Shown here: positions 37,976 through 46,516 of the stretch, one piece after another
Position numbering within the stretch: the first letter of the stretch is position 1
Layout of the letters: each line of letters opens with the position of its first letter
From: Paucibacter sp. B2R-40
GTDB taxonomy: Bacteria; Pseudomonadota; Gammaproteobacteria; Burkholderiales; Burkholderiaceae_C
Length of the DNA stretch: 64,000 nucleotides
Reading direction: 5' to 3'
Assembly: GCF_025717555.1 (NCBI RefSeq)
Contig: NZ_JAJIRP010000009.1
Coordinates: forward strand, 124,001 to 188,000
Translations under genes and position numbers: made by a program
The notes under the pieces: model-generated
Databases searched by the model: none
Told to the model about the DNA's origin: nothing
Seen by the model: the letters and a program-made list of their open reading frames with translations, nothing else

Positions 37976-38866
37976 TCAGGGGCCAAACTGAGTCGCTTGA
38001 GCGCGGATCTTGTAAAACGCTTCGATCTGCGCAGCAAAGCGTTGCAGTTCATCGCCAGTGGCCCAGCGCGCACGGGTTTGCTTCAACATCGCAACACCTG
38101 CCGGCGTGCTCAGCGCCGCGTCTATCAGCTGAATCGCCGCCAATCCCCAACTGTTGCGCGGGCAGGCCACGCCAACCAGCATCAGCTCGGAAATACCTGC
38201 AATGGGCAGGCTCAGCAAGGTTCGCTGCTGATCTTCAACCAGCAACATCGCCTGGTGGTACTCGATGGTGTAGTCCGCCCGGTCGCGCGCGATCATTTGC
38301 AAGACTTGAGTGCCGAAGTCGCTGGGCGTCATCACGCTGATGGCTTTGTTGGGCGCGCGCTCGGCGAGCAACTTGTCTACCGTGGTGCCGTAGCTGCGTT
38401 GGTCCACCAAAGCGCCGCGCAACTGGGTGTTGTTCAATAGCGCGGCCAAGTCGACTTCGCCGGATTTGTTCAAGGGCAAGGCGGCCGCCTTGTCTTTGTT
38501 CACGATCAGGCGCAGCGGCGGCGTCAGTTCGGTGTTCGAAAAGTAGGCGATGCGTTCGCGTTCAGGATTGCGCACCGCTGAAGCGATGCAAATCCGAACC
38601 CCTTGGCGGAGCAATTGCCAGCTGCGCTTGGCATTGGCGGTGATGAGCTGATGCTTGACCTGCGGAACTTGCTGCTTGATAAATTCAAGCATCGGGTCGA
38701 CGGAGCCCACGCTGCGCAAGAAGTCTCTCGACATGGGCGACTCGGACTTCAACCAAGTGATGCTGTCAACCGTGACCGTGACCGTGGCCGCTTGTGGCTG
38801 TGCCTGCGCCTGCGCGAGCAAGACGCTTGCGCAAAGCAGTGCGGCCGCGAAGGCTTTGTCGATCAT
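37976..38866 (-). CDS. periplasmic binding-like protein (TIGR02285-type), copy 2
   Basis: A 296-residue exported protein with a signal peptide ending near 'AQAQAQ', followed by a Thr/Val-rich start. It shares with copy 1 the motifs 'NAKRSWQLLRQGVRICIA', 'RLIVNKDKAAALPLNKSGEVDL', 'QRSYGTTVDKLL', 'MIARDRADYTIEYH' and 'GVACPRNSWGLAA'. The two copies are separated by 289 bases without a gene and probably arose by duplication. Ligand unknown. Confidence 0.8.
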   Translation of the reverse strand: MIDKAFAAALLCASVLLAQAQAQPQAATVTVTVDSITWLKSESPMSRDFLRSVGSVDPMLEFIKQQVPQVKHQLITANAKRSWQLLRQGVRICIASAVRNPERERIAYFSNTELTPPLRLIVNKDKAAALPLNKSGEVDLAALLNNTQLRGALVDQRSYGTTVDKLLAERAPNKAISVMTPSDFGTQVLQMIARDRADYTIEYHQAMLLVEDQQRTLLSLPIAGISELMLVGVACPRNSWGLAAIQLIDAALSTPAGVAMLKQTRARWATGDELQRFAAQIEAFYKIRAQATQFGP

Positions 38867-38908
38867 GGCATTCGGCTCCTTGGATGCTTGCTTGCTCGAC
38901 GGGGCCGT

Positions 38909-39148
38909 TCAGCTTTGTTGCAGCATCTCGATCAGTTCCTTTAAGAACGCCAGCGCCTCCTCCGGGGTAGCGAAATAATACTCGCCGCCGAGGTCCGCGG
39001 CGTCGCCGTCGGGGCCAATATGCACCACCGACCAGCCTTGTGCGCCGCCGTCGATGGCACAGATGCCGAAAGAGCCGGGAGCGAGGTCCTTGGCTGAGCC
39101 TGAGGTGACAAAGATGTCGCGGTCGAGATGGGAATGGTAGCGTTTCAC
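38909..39148 (-). CDS. small hypothetical protein
   Basis: A 79-residue protein from GTG 39148; it has no signal peptide or helix. The C-terminus (TPEEALAFLKELIEMLQQS) forms an amphipathic helix. 'YYFATPEEALAFLKEL' suggests an alpha/beta small fold. It is 42 bases before the TIGR02285 copy 2 gene on the same strand and may be cotranscribed. No family recognised. Confidence 0.6.
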   Translation of the reverse strand: MKRYHSHLDRDIFVTSGSAKDLAPGSFGICAIDGGAQGWSVVHIGPDGDAADLGGEYYFATPEEALAFLKELIEMLQQS

Positions 39149-39207
39149 CGCTGCATTGTCGGCTGTCCTATAGTCCGGCCAATAGTGTTAGTCGCCGGAG
39201 AGACAAG

Positions 39208-39489
39208 ATGAAAGCAGTTTGGCATGGTGTGGTCGTGGCCGAGAGCGACAAGACGGTCGTCGTCGAAGGCAATCATTACTTTCCGCCCGAGTCGCTCAAG
39301 CGTGAGCACACGAGCTTCAGCAATCACAGAACCGGCTGCGCCTGGAAGGGTCAGGCGCATTACCTGAGCCTCTTTGTCAACGGCGAGATGAACCCGGACG
39401 CAGTCTGGTTCTACCCTGAGCCGACCGAGGCTGCCGCTGAAATCAAGGGCCACTATGCGTTCTGGAAGGGCGTGCAGGTGCAGGAGTGA
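39208..39489 (+). CDS. DUF427 domain protein
   Basis: A 93-residue single-domain DUF427 protein: 'VVVAESDKTVVVEGNHYFPPESL', 'HTSFSNHRTGCAWKGQAHYLSL', 'VWFYPEPTEAAAEIKGHYAFW'. The ATG at 39208 follows GGAGAGA. The family is a small beta barrel of unknown reaction. Divergent from the 79-residue gene by 59 bases. Confidence 0.9.
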   Translation: MKAVWHGVVVAESDKTVVVEGNHYFPPESLKREHTSFSNHRTGCAWKGQAHYLSLFVNGEMNPDAVWFYPEPTEAAAEIKGHYAFWKGVQVQE

Positions 39490-39530
39490 CGGACATGCTT
39501 TGGGGCGTTGGCAAGTTCTGACGCTAGCCC

Positions 39531-40469
39531 ATGCGTGAACTGATTGACCTGCTGATTGCACACGGCGTGCTGCTGGTGTTCTTCGTGACGCTCGCAGCGC
39601 GCGCCGGGCTGCCGCTGCCGGCCGCACCGATGCTAGTGGTGGTAGGCGGTCTGGCGGCCAATGCTCAGCTCTCAGGCATGGCCTCGCTGGTGGCGGCTGT
39701 GTTGGCCAATATTGCCGGCGATGTGATTTGGTTTATTGCCGGGCGGCGCCATGGCTACCGGGTCATGAAGTTGCTCTGCCGTATCTCGCTGTCGCCCGAT
39801 GCCTGCGTGCGCCAAAGCGAGGGCTTGATCCTGCGCTGGGGTGGCCAAGCGCTGCTGGCGGCCAAATTCCTGCCGGGCATCTCGGTGGTGGCAGCTCCCA
39901 TGGCCGGCGCTTTGGGCTTCAGCTGGCGGCGTTTCCTGGCCTATGACTTCGTCGCCGGTTTGTTGTGGAGCGGCACTTTTCTGCTCTTGGGCCTGATGCT
40001 GTCGGACCAGATCCAGCAGGTGCTGGACATGCTGGCCAGTGCGGGTTTTGTCGCCTTGGCGGCGCTGGCTTTGATGGTGGTTGGCCTGATGTTGCGGCGC
40101 CTGTGGCAGCGCCGACGCTTCGCCCGCCGCACCCTGGGCGGGCGCATCACGGTGGCCGAGGCCGCGGCCTTGCAAGACAGTGGCGCCGCGCCGGTTTTCA
40201 TCGATGTGCGCGCCGCCGGCGGCCACGCGGTGGACCCGCGCCACATCCTTGGCGCCATGCTGATCGACATCGATCAACTCAAGCGTCACGCCGCGAGCCT
40301 GCCACGCGACCGCGACTTGGTGCTGTATTGCAACTGCCCCAACGAGGTCAGCGCCGCCTTGGCCGTGACGGTGCTGGCCGAGCAGGGCATCACCCGCGCC
40401 CGCGCCTTGGTGGGCGGCCTGGATGGCTGGGACGAGGCCGGGAGGGCGGTAGCGGGGCGCGCTGAATGA
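39531..40469 (+). CDS. VTT/DedA-like membrane protein fused to a rhodanese domain
   Basis: 312 residues. The first about 195 form a DedA/VTT-type membrane domain (APMLVVVGGLAANAQ, GDVIWFIAGRRHGYRVM, KFLPGISVVAAPMAG). The C-terminal ~100 residues form a cytosolic rhodanese domain with the Cys-containing loop YCNCPNEVSAA and 'DVRAAGGHAVDPRHILGAMLID'. The active-site Cys is present, so sulfur transfer is possible. DedA-like carriers are linked to lipid scrambling and envelope homeostasis (family knowledge). Function of the fusion is not known. Confidence 0.87.
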   Translation: MRELIDLLIAHGVLLVFFVTLAARAGLPLPAAPMLVVVGGLAANAQLSGMASLVAAVLANIAGDVIWFIAGRRHGYRVMKLLCRISLSPDACVRQSEGLILRWGGQALLAAKFLPGISVVAAPMAGALGFSWRRFLAYDFVAGLLWSGTFLLLGLMLSDQIQQVLDMLASAGFVALAALALMVVGLMLRRLWQRRRFARRTLGGRITVAEAAALQDSGAAPVFIDVRAAGGHAVDPRHILGAMLIDIDQLKRHAASLPRDRDLVLYCNCPNEVSAALAVTVLAEQGITRARALVGGLDGWDEAGRAVAGRAE

Positions 40470-40537
40470 GTTGCGCTGAGTGAATTGAGGTGAGGTGTGG
40501 GCCAGCCTGCCTAAGGACTTGATCCCCAGCGACCGCC

Positions 40538-41038
40538 TCAGTTTCTTGCCGGAAAAATCACGCGGCTGAAAATGAGCGTGATGAAAATGCCGAAATGGGT
40601 CGAGCCGATGATGGACTCGGCGATGAAGAGCATCTTGCCGTGTGCATTGCAGGGCAGGAAATCGCCGAAGCCGACGGTCGCGAAGATCGTGGTCGAGAAA
40701 TACAGCGAGTCAAGAAAGTCGGAGTTGTTGTTGCAGCCCGCGCTTGTGCCGTAGACATCGAAGACCTGCCAGCCTGCCGCGAAGGTCAGGATCAGCAAAA
40801 TATTGCTGAGTAGAAAAAGCCAGACGGCTTGCGCCGGATGCAGGCCCATTTGCATGCGCTGGCCGTAGGCGATGCTGAAAATGAAAGACAGATAGTTGAT
40901 ATAGGTCGCGGCGATAAACCAATACAGCGTGCTGCCGCCGGGGTCCAGAATTTTCGATCTGATCAGAAATGGCCAAGCGAACATGAACAGCAAGGTGTAG
41001 AGCGGGATCTGCCGCCAATTGATGTTCTTGAATGACAT
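40538..41038 (-). CDS. two-TM potassium-channel-like protein
   Basis: 166 residues from ATG 41038 (a TTG 72 bases upstream is an alternative). It has four hydrophobic segments; the last two frame a pore loop with selectivity filter TVGFGDF. The N-terminal helix pair is extra compared with minimal Ion_trans_2 channels. It should form a tetrameric inner-membrane cation channel. No ligand-binding RCK domain is attached. The spacing to the next gene is large and AT-richer. Confidence 0.83.
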   Translation of the reverse strand: MSFKNINWRQIPLYTLLFMFAWPFLIRSKILDPGGSTLYWFIAATYINYLSFIFSIAYGQRMQMGLHPAQAVWLFLLSNILLILTFAAGWQVFDVYGTSAGCNNNSDFLDSLYFSTTIFATVGFGDFLPCNAHGKMLFIAESIIGSTHFGIFITLIFSRVIFPARN

Positions 41039-41357
41039 CAGGCATGGGTGATGTTTGGGCTGGAGAGCTGCAGCATACACACCTTTGTTGTCTAAATAGT
41101 CCGCGGGCAAGCCGGGAACTTCTGAGTATCGGGGCAGTGAATTTTCGGTTCAGCACATGTTGATGCTGTCATCGCAACATGCCTAGCAACCCACACCCAT
41201 TTTGGCATCGCACAAAACCAAGCGGTCGGCGCTGGGCGGTTTCTCTGGACCTAATTTTCAGGGGATTTCTTGAAATTGAGGGCTGGGTGCAGCCCTGACA
41301 CCAGTGCGACGGAAAATATGAGGAATTAAAAACCTTGAAAAATGAGATTATCTATCC
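41039..41357. other. gene-free, AT-richer gap
   Basis: No coding region is supported in these 319 bases. The base composition falls toward the right end. A hairpin AGGGCT (41279-41284) / AGCCCT (41291-41296) could end transcription of the 2OG oxygenase gene, but no clear T-run follows on the minus strand. Confidence 0.5.
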
Positions 41358-42188
41358 TTAAATGCGACCTCCCGTATAGTCGATGTTGATCGTTATGGAT
41401 TTTCGAACCGCCCGCTCGTCTGTCGCTTCATAGGGCATGACTGCGTGCCAAGAGTTAAAGGTCTTGATGAAAATTACGCAGGCGTTTGGCACAAAAGGAA
41501 ATGTCTCTATAACCTCCACATCGTTAAAACCTAGGTACCTGTTCAGATAATTAAAATTATCAGTCATATCCTTCGGGCGACAGACTGTGGTTCCTCCTCC
41601 CCAATCAGGATCCCATTCCCCTTCCTTCATCATGGAAAGCACCAGCGAAATCACTTTGCGCGGCGTGTCTGTATGAGGGTAATGAGAGCCACCGTTGCCG
41701 GGAAGAGCACTGAACTCAAATCTTGAAGTGAGATGGCCCGACTGCTGCCTTGCAAGGCGTAAAAGATGCTTAGCTTTGCGCGCAACTTTGCTCGAATAGT
41801 ATTCAAGTGGATCGGCAAGCTCATTGGCATTGGCGATCGGAATGGACTGCAATCCGAGGTCCATTTTTGCCGCTCGCAGTGTTTCAATCATTTGCTCGAT
41901 GAAGACGGTACCCTTGATATACGCGTAAAACCGTTGCCATGAGGGGGATGCCCTCACAAGGTTCAAGTAGGGTTCGCCATCGAATTCGGTCAGTAGATAT
42001 TTATTTCCTAGGTTCTCGGTCCTGCGCAGATTTTGAATCGTCGGAAAACTCTCGACGAGTTCTTTATAGAGTGCATCCGGAACAACATCGCGAGCAAACC
42101 CGATAGGGTAAGGATCATAGCGAAACTCTGCCCCACCAAAGTTCAGCAAACGATCGGCGGTTTTTACTTGGAGTTGCCCGTGGTCCAT
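41358..42188 (-). CDS. 2OG-Fe(II) oxygenase, compositionally atypical
   Basis: A 276-residue 2-oxoglutarate/Fe(II)-dependent oxygenase. The iron ligands are visible as His-x-Asp in 'HYPHTDTPRK' and a distal His in 'FNSWHAVMP'; the 2OG-binding Arg is in 'AVRKSITIN'. The gene and its flanks are clearly AT-richer than neighbouring DNA. Its codon use (many AAA, ATA and AAT) also differs from the neighbours, which points to horizontal acquisition. Relatives are often found in polysaccharide or peptide-modification loci, but none is beside it here. Substrate unknown. Confidence 0.82.
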   Translation of the reverse strand: MDHGQLQVKTADRLLNFGGAEFRYDPYPIGFARDVVPDALYKELVESFPTIQNLRRTENLGNKYLLTEFDGEPYLNLVRASPSWQRFYAYIKGTVFIEQMIETLRAAKMDLGLQSIPIANANELADPLEYYSSKVARKAKHLLRLARQQSGHLTSRFEFSALPGNGGSHYPHTDTPRKVISLVLSMMKEGEWDPDWGGGTTVCRPKDMTDNFNYLNRYLGFNDVEVIETFPFVPNACVIFIKTFNSWHAVMPYEATDERAVRKSITINIDYTGGRI

Positions 42189-42709
42189 GATTTGTCATTT
42201 CGTTTCTTCAGAAGGTTGTGAAGCAAATGCAGGCCGCAGTCGAGTCTGACTCCTGTATTTTTTGTAATTACGTGAGCTGGGCGCTGCACATCTCGTTTCG
42301 CGCAACCAGCATGTTCCCGGCTAATGGCCTAGGAAAATTGAGCGGGATCAACGAGGAGATACCAAAATTCTGAATTCAGTATCAAATTCGAGTCCAACTC
42401 ATTCTCAATATCGCCAGCGCTTGGGTTCGACAACTCTTGCCAACCGAGTCAGTGGTTCGCACCGGCTGTTGGCAATCTATTTCAGTCGCCTGGCGCCTCA
42501 TTCCGACTCCCCTTGGTGCTCGAACCCTGAGGCCGAGCCCAACCCCTTGCGAGGCCCGGCGGTCGCAACGCCGCTCTGACAGGCGTCGCGCATTCAGCCT
42601 TGCGGTGGTGCCGCGCTCATGCCGGGGTTCCTCTTTCACTGCAGCTTGGCTTCAAAGTCGCCAAGGCCTAACGGCCAGGTTCGTACTAGTTTGGCAGCCG
42701 CTGCTACCA
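42189..42709. other. gene-free gap beside the acquired gene
   Basis: 521 bases with no supported gene. The left part (42189-42400) continues the AT-richer composition. The right part (42440-42660) is GC-rich and has a long open frame without a believable start or ribosome-binding site on each strand; it reads like remnant or repeat DNA. It could be the edge of an acquired segment. No inverted ends or target duplication were found. Confidence 0.45.
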
Positions 42710-43894
42710 CTACATCCCGCTCATTGGCCACAGTGCCCACAATCTGAGTGGCTGTTTCATTCGGCCGGCCTGTGCCTCGGCTTCGCCGCCCCAGCCCCAA
42801 AAATAATCGGCACGCACCGCGCCTACGATCGCGCTGCCGGTGTCTTGCGCCATCGCCAACTTGCGCAGGGGCTGGTTGGACAAGGGCTCGGTCGCATCCA
42901 GCCAGACCGGCGTGCCGTAAGGAATGCTGCCTCTATCGACCGCGATCGAGCGGCCCGGCGTCAAGGCCACACCTTGTGCGCCGCGCGGGCCCACGGCCGG
43001 GTCGGGTAGGGCCTCTTCGCGGAAAAAGACATAGCGTGGGTTGCTCCACAGCAGTTCTTTGGCGGACTGAGGATTGCGCCGCAGCCAGTCGCGAATAGTC
43101 GGCCAGGAGGCTTCGCCGGGGCGCAACTCGCCGCGCTCGATCAAGGTCTTGCCAATCGACTGGTAGGGGTGGTCGTTATGACCGGCAAAAGCCATGCGAA
43201 CCCATTGCGAGCGTCCGCTCGCGTCGCTGATACGTAAGCGGCCCGATCCCTGGATCTGCAGCACCAGCAAGTCCAGCGGGTCTTCCAAAAAGGCCAGCTC
43301 TTGTGCTTTCAAGCGCGCCCGCAGCGTCGTATCGGACTCAATTTGTTGGCGGGTGAAATACGGCCGGCGCTGCATCAGGTCGGCAGGCGCCGCATGCACA
43401 GGTACTTGAAAGCTGGCCTGTGGGCGGCGCGTGGCCTCCAGCATCGGCTCGAAGTAGCCGGTGATCAAGCCCTGCGCTTCGCCTTGATGCGACTCGACCC
43501 GATAAGGCCGCAGATGCTGCATCAGCCAGAGCGAGGCTTGGGCGTCGTCGGTCGGCGCAGCGCTGCTTTTGGCTTGGGCACAGACCTCGGCAAAACCGTC
43601 GGCCGGGCGGGCGCAGCCGCGCAGCAGCGCCGGCCACAGCTCGGCCGCGCGGTCGCTGCCCCAACCGGGCAGCTCGCTCCAGTCGGCTTCGATCCAACGG
43701 GCGCGCTCGCGCAGCAGCACGCCGCGTTGGCGCTGTTGGAGGTCGCTATTGGCGGCGGGCAATGTCAGTGTGGTTTTGGCGTCAGCGCCCGACTGTTGCG
43801 CCTGCTTGGGCGGCGTGCTGCAGCCTGCGACCAAGCCACCTAGAATCGCGACCACTGCGGCAGCCTGCCGCCGTGCATTGAATTTGTTGAACAT
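42710..43894 (-). CDS. mltA: membrane-bound lytic murein transglycosylase A
   Basis: About 394 residues from ATG 43894, a lipoprotein with lipobox LVAGCS. It has the MltA beta-barrel domain with 'GLITGYFEPMLEATRRP' and 'QIQGSGRL', followed by the 3D domain 'AQDTGSAIVGAVRADYFWGWG' bearing the catalytic Asp. It cuts peptidoglycan glycan strands with formation of anhydro-muramyl ends, at the outer membrane. An in-frame ATG at 43912 would overlap the divergent small gene, so the inner start was chosen. Adjacent genes apaG and the COG4389 protein are typical of Burkholderiales. Confidence 0.9.
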   Translation of the reverse strand: MFNKFNARRQAAAVVAILGGLVAGCSTPPKQAQQSGADAKTTLTLPAANSDLQQRQRGVLLRERARWIEADWSELPGWGSDRAAELWPALLRGCARPADGFAEVCAQAKSSAAPTDDAQASLWLMQHLRPYRVESHQGEAQGLITGYFEPMLEATRRPQASFQVPVHAAPADLMQRRPYFTRQQIESDTTLRARLKAQELAFLEDPLDLLVLQIQGSGRLRISDASGRSQWVRMAFAGHNDHPYQSIGKTLIERGELRPGEASWPTIRDWLRRNPQSAKELLWSNPRYVFFREEALPDPAVGPRGAQGVALTPGRSIAVDRGSIPYGTPVWLDATEPLSNQPLRKLAMAQDTGSAIVGAVRADYFWGWGGEAEAQAGRMKQPLRLWALWPMSGM

Positions 43895-43910
43895 CGAGGT
43901 GGCCGCAGCC

Positions 43911-44042
43911 ATGACATTGCTTTTGCTGGAGGCACTGGGTGCCCTGTGTGTTTTCGTGTTCATCATCTGGTGGACGATGTTTTCCGGCCGCAAAGGCGGC
44001 GAGCGGCTGCCCGCTGAAGACGCCAGCGACAACAAGGACTAA
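43911..44042 (+). CDS. 43-residue membrane protein divergent from mltA
   Basis: A small protein from ATG 43911 with GAGGTGG eight bases upstream. Residues about 2-23 form one hydrophobic helix (TLLLLEALGALCVFVFIIWW), followed by a basic, then acidic tail (FSGRKGGERLPAEDASDNKD). The positive residues after the helix suggest an N-out, C-in topology. Its start is 16 bases from the mltA start on the opposite strand, and its last four bases overlap the end of the COG4389 gene. Probably an inner-membrane helper for envelope proteins (inference). Confidence 0.7.
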   Translation: MTLLLLEALGALCVFVFIIWWTMFSGRKGGERLPAEDASDNKD

Positions 44043-46057
44043 GGCCCGGGTGCATCGCGGCTGGCCTTGGGCGGCAGGAAAAAGCTGCGTGGCTGCTCGC
44101 GCACACGCCGCCAGATGGCCGAGCTGACACGCGCGCGGTCGGCCAAACGGATGCCACGTGAACGCAGCGCCACCTTCAGCGCCAGGTAAAAGCTGACGCT
44201 CAGATTCAAGATGCCAGTGACCGCAATGCCGGCCACGCACCACCAAAAGTCGGCCAAACGGAAGATATCCAGGCCCAGGGCGCCGACGGCGGCTGCCAAT
44301 TGACCGGTCGAGAGCGTGACGTGGCGCACATCGAGCGGCAGGCCGACAAAGTCCAGCAGCACCGGCACCAAGCCCAACATCATGCCCAAGGAGACATTGG
44401 CGGCGACGCCGGAGACATTGTCGCGCCACCATTTTGCCCAGCGCTGGGCCCGCGAGGCACCCAGCCGCGCGATGATGGCCGGGTTCCAGGCGATGGCACT
44501 CTCCAAGCGGTGCAGGACAAACCAATTTTCGAACCAGCCCGCGACGATAGAGCTGGCAAACAGCAGCACGCCGGTGAAGGCCGCAAACAGTGCCGAGGGC
44601 CCCAACAAGGTCAAGGAATGCAGTACGTAATGGGCAGATTTTTCGCCCACCAAGGGCGCGCCAAACAGCAAGTGACTGAGGAGCTGCACCCCCAGCACGG
44701 TGGGCGCCACCACGGCCAGGTTGCCGAGTATGCCGGCGAACTGCGAGCGCAAGAGATTCGCCACCTCGTCGACAAAGCTCTCCAAATCGGTCTCGCGCTC
44801 GATGTGTTCGAGCTTTTGAGCCATTGCCGGCGCCGTCATCGCGGGCTGCTTGGTGGCGACCGTCCAGTGCAAGAGATGGATGATCAAAAAGCTCATCGCA
44901 TAGTTGGCGCCGGCCCAAAAGCCGGTCCAGAAGGCGCTCATGCCAATCGCGATGACGCTGAATTTGGCGAAAGTGGTGCCTACGATGATGGCGCCGCCCC
45001 CGGCCGCATGTTTGAGCATGGAGCCATAGTCGGCACGGTCGCGGGTGATGTAGTGCTCGCCGGTTTCGGCGCTGCGTTCGGCCACTTTGCGCGCCAGCAG
45101 CGAGTAGTGGCTGGAGAACAGCTGCATGATGCTGCGGCGCTCATGCACCACGCGCACCAAGTTGGCCAGCAAGCGCGCCAGTTCGCGCTGCGGCTGTTCG
45201 GCCACCAAACAGATCAGCAATGTTTCGATGCGCTCAATGCGTGCCTGCATTTGCTCCAGTGCGAAGACGATTTCGACCGATACGCCATAAGCCTCCAGGT
45301 GGTCGGGGATGCTGGCGGCCGCGCGCCGGCAGGCATCGAGCAGCGCGCGCAGGTATTGCAGCACCTGTGCGGTTTTGTGCGCATCTCCGGCGCGCAATGC
45401 GTCGACCATATCGTCGCAAGCGCTCGCCAATTGCTCAAAGGGCTGATTGGCCAGCAAATCGGCGCTCATGCGCCGGCGCAGCGCCGCGGACAAGCCTTCG
45501 GCGCGCACCGAGCTGACCAGGGTGGTCAGGCCGCTCAGCATCGGTGCTTGCCAATCTTTGCTTTGCGCTTGCCCCTGCATGAGCCGGCTCAGTCGCAGCA
45601 GCAGTTCATCGTCAAGCGCCAGCAGCCATTGCTCGTCGGCCTCGTCAGGGAAGAGCAGATTGAACAACTCAGCCAGGTCGGTGGTGTCAGCCGTGTTAGG
45701 CAGCAGGTGTTGGCGCAAGCGGTGCAAAAACTCGCCCCACAAGGCCACGCGCGGCGCGAAGCCGACATCGGCAAACAGGCCGATAGCGTCAACATCGCGC
45801 CAAATCGAGTTCAAGACGCCGGCAAAAGCCTGTGCATGTTCGGGGTTACGCTCCAGCACATTGAGCAAGTGCTTGAGTCGCAACACCGGCAGCAGCGTGG
45901 TGCCGGTGCTGGCTTCATCGCGGGAAACCGGGTGGCGCAGCCATTCAAGCAGACGTGCCAGCCAGAGATTGCGCGTGGCCAGCGCTGCGCGTGGCTCGGC
46001 CGCGTTCAGCAGCGCGGTCAAATCCCAGCCGGGAGCCGCTTGAAAGAGTCCGAACAT
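44039..46057 (-). CDS. COG4389 membrane protein ('site-specific recombinase', Gcr-like)
   Basis: A 672-residue protein matching the COG4389 family, historically named Gcr 'site-specific recombinase'. The sequence shows no tyrosine or serine recombinase active site. The N-terminal half is helical and soluble. The C-terminal half has about six to eight hydrophobic helices (from 'IIVGTTFAKFSVIAIGMSAFW' onward). The name is therefore probably wrong: it is an integral membrane protein of unknown role. Its ATG shares one base with the apaG stop (TGATG), so the two are coupled. Confidence 0.85.
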   Translation of the reverse strand: MFGLFQAAPGWDLTALLNAAEPRAALATRNLWLARLLEWLRHPVSRDEASTGTTLLPVLRLKHLLNVLERNPEHAQAFAGVLNSIWRDVDAIGLFADVGFAPRVALWGEFLHRLRQHLLPNTADTTDLAELFNLLFPDEADEQWLLALDDELLLRLSRLMQGQAQSKDWQAPMLSGLTTLVSSVRAEGLSAALRRRMSADLLANQPFEQLASACDDMVDALRAGDAHKTAQVLQYLRALLDACRRAAASIPDHLEAYGVSVEIVFALEQMQARIERIETLLICLVAEQPQRELARLLANLVRVVHERRSIMQLFSSHYSLLARKVAERSAETGEHYITRDRADYGSMLKHAAGGGAIIVGTTFAKFSVIAIGMSAFWTGFWAGANYAMSFLIIHLLHWTVATKQPAMTAPAMAQKLEHIERETDLESFVDEVANLLRSQFAGILGNLAVVAPTVLGVQLLSHLLFGAPLVGEKSAHYVLHSLTLLGPSALFAAFTGVLLFASSIVAGWFENWFVLHRLESAIAWNPAIIARLGASRAQRWAKWWRDNVSGVAANVSLGMMLGLVPVLLDFVGLPLDVRHVTLSTGQLAAAVGALGLDIFRLADFWWCVAGIAVTGILNLSVSFYLALKVALRSRGIRLADRARVSSAIWRRVREQPRSFFLPPKASRDAPGP

Positions 46058-46431
46058 CAGTGCAGCGCGCCGCTATCGGCCAACATGAATTCGGGAATTT
46101 CGGTGTAAAAGATTTCGGCCTCTTCGGTCACGCAAAGCAGTCGCCCGTGCATGCTGCCTTGCGGAGTGGCGATCTGCGCCCAGGAGCTGTACTGGAACTT
46201 TTGGCCGGGTGCGAGCAGCGGCTGATGGCCGACCAGAGCCAGCCCGTCAACGGTCTGCTCGAAGCCGCGCGCATCAATGATGTGCCAATGCCGCGCGATC
46301 ACTTGGGCGGCGATGTCGCCGGTGTTCTCCAGCGTGATCTGGTAGCTGAAGGCGTGCACGCCTTGCTGTGCGTCGGTCTGCTCGGGCAGGACTTGCACGA
46401 GCACCGTGCATTTGAGTTGCGGATTAGCCAT
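46057..46431 (-). CDS. apaG: ApaG domain protein
   Basis: A 124-residue ApaG: 'FSYQITLENTGDIAAQVIARHWHIIDARG', 'LAPGQKFQYSSWAQIATPQGSMHG' and 'EIPEFMLADSGALH' are family marks. The fibronectin-III-like fold has been linked to Co2+ and Mg2+ homeostasis and Ap4A metabolism in enterics; the direct activity is unclear. Divergent from tag with an 85-base gap. Confidence 0.95.
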   Translation of the reverse strand: MANPQLKCTVLVQVLPEQTDAQQGVHAFSYQITLENTGDIAAQVIARHWHIIDARGFEQTVDGLALVGHQPLLAPGQKFQYSSWAQIATPQGSMHGRLLCVTEEAEIFYTEIPEFMLADSGALH

Positions 46432-46516
46432 GGGCTGATTCTAGGGGCGCCGCCAATCCCGCGCCTGATAGAGGGCGCTATGCTGCGCAGGTTCAAGCCG
46501 ACTTCGACATCAAGCC

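Noticed and set aside
44300-46108. 602-codon plus-strand open frame opposite the COG4389 gene
   Set aside because: Shadow frame without ribosome-binding site; composition rich in Gln/His/Arg.
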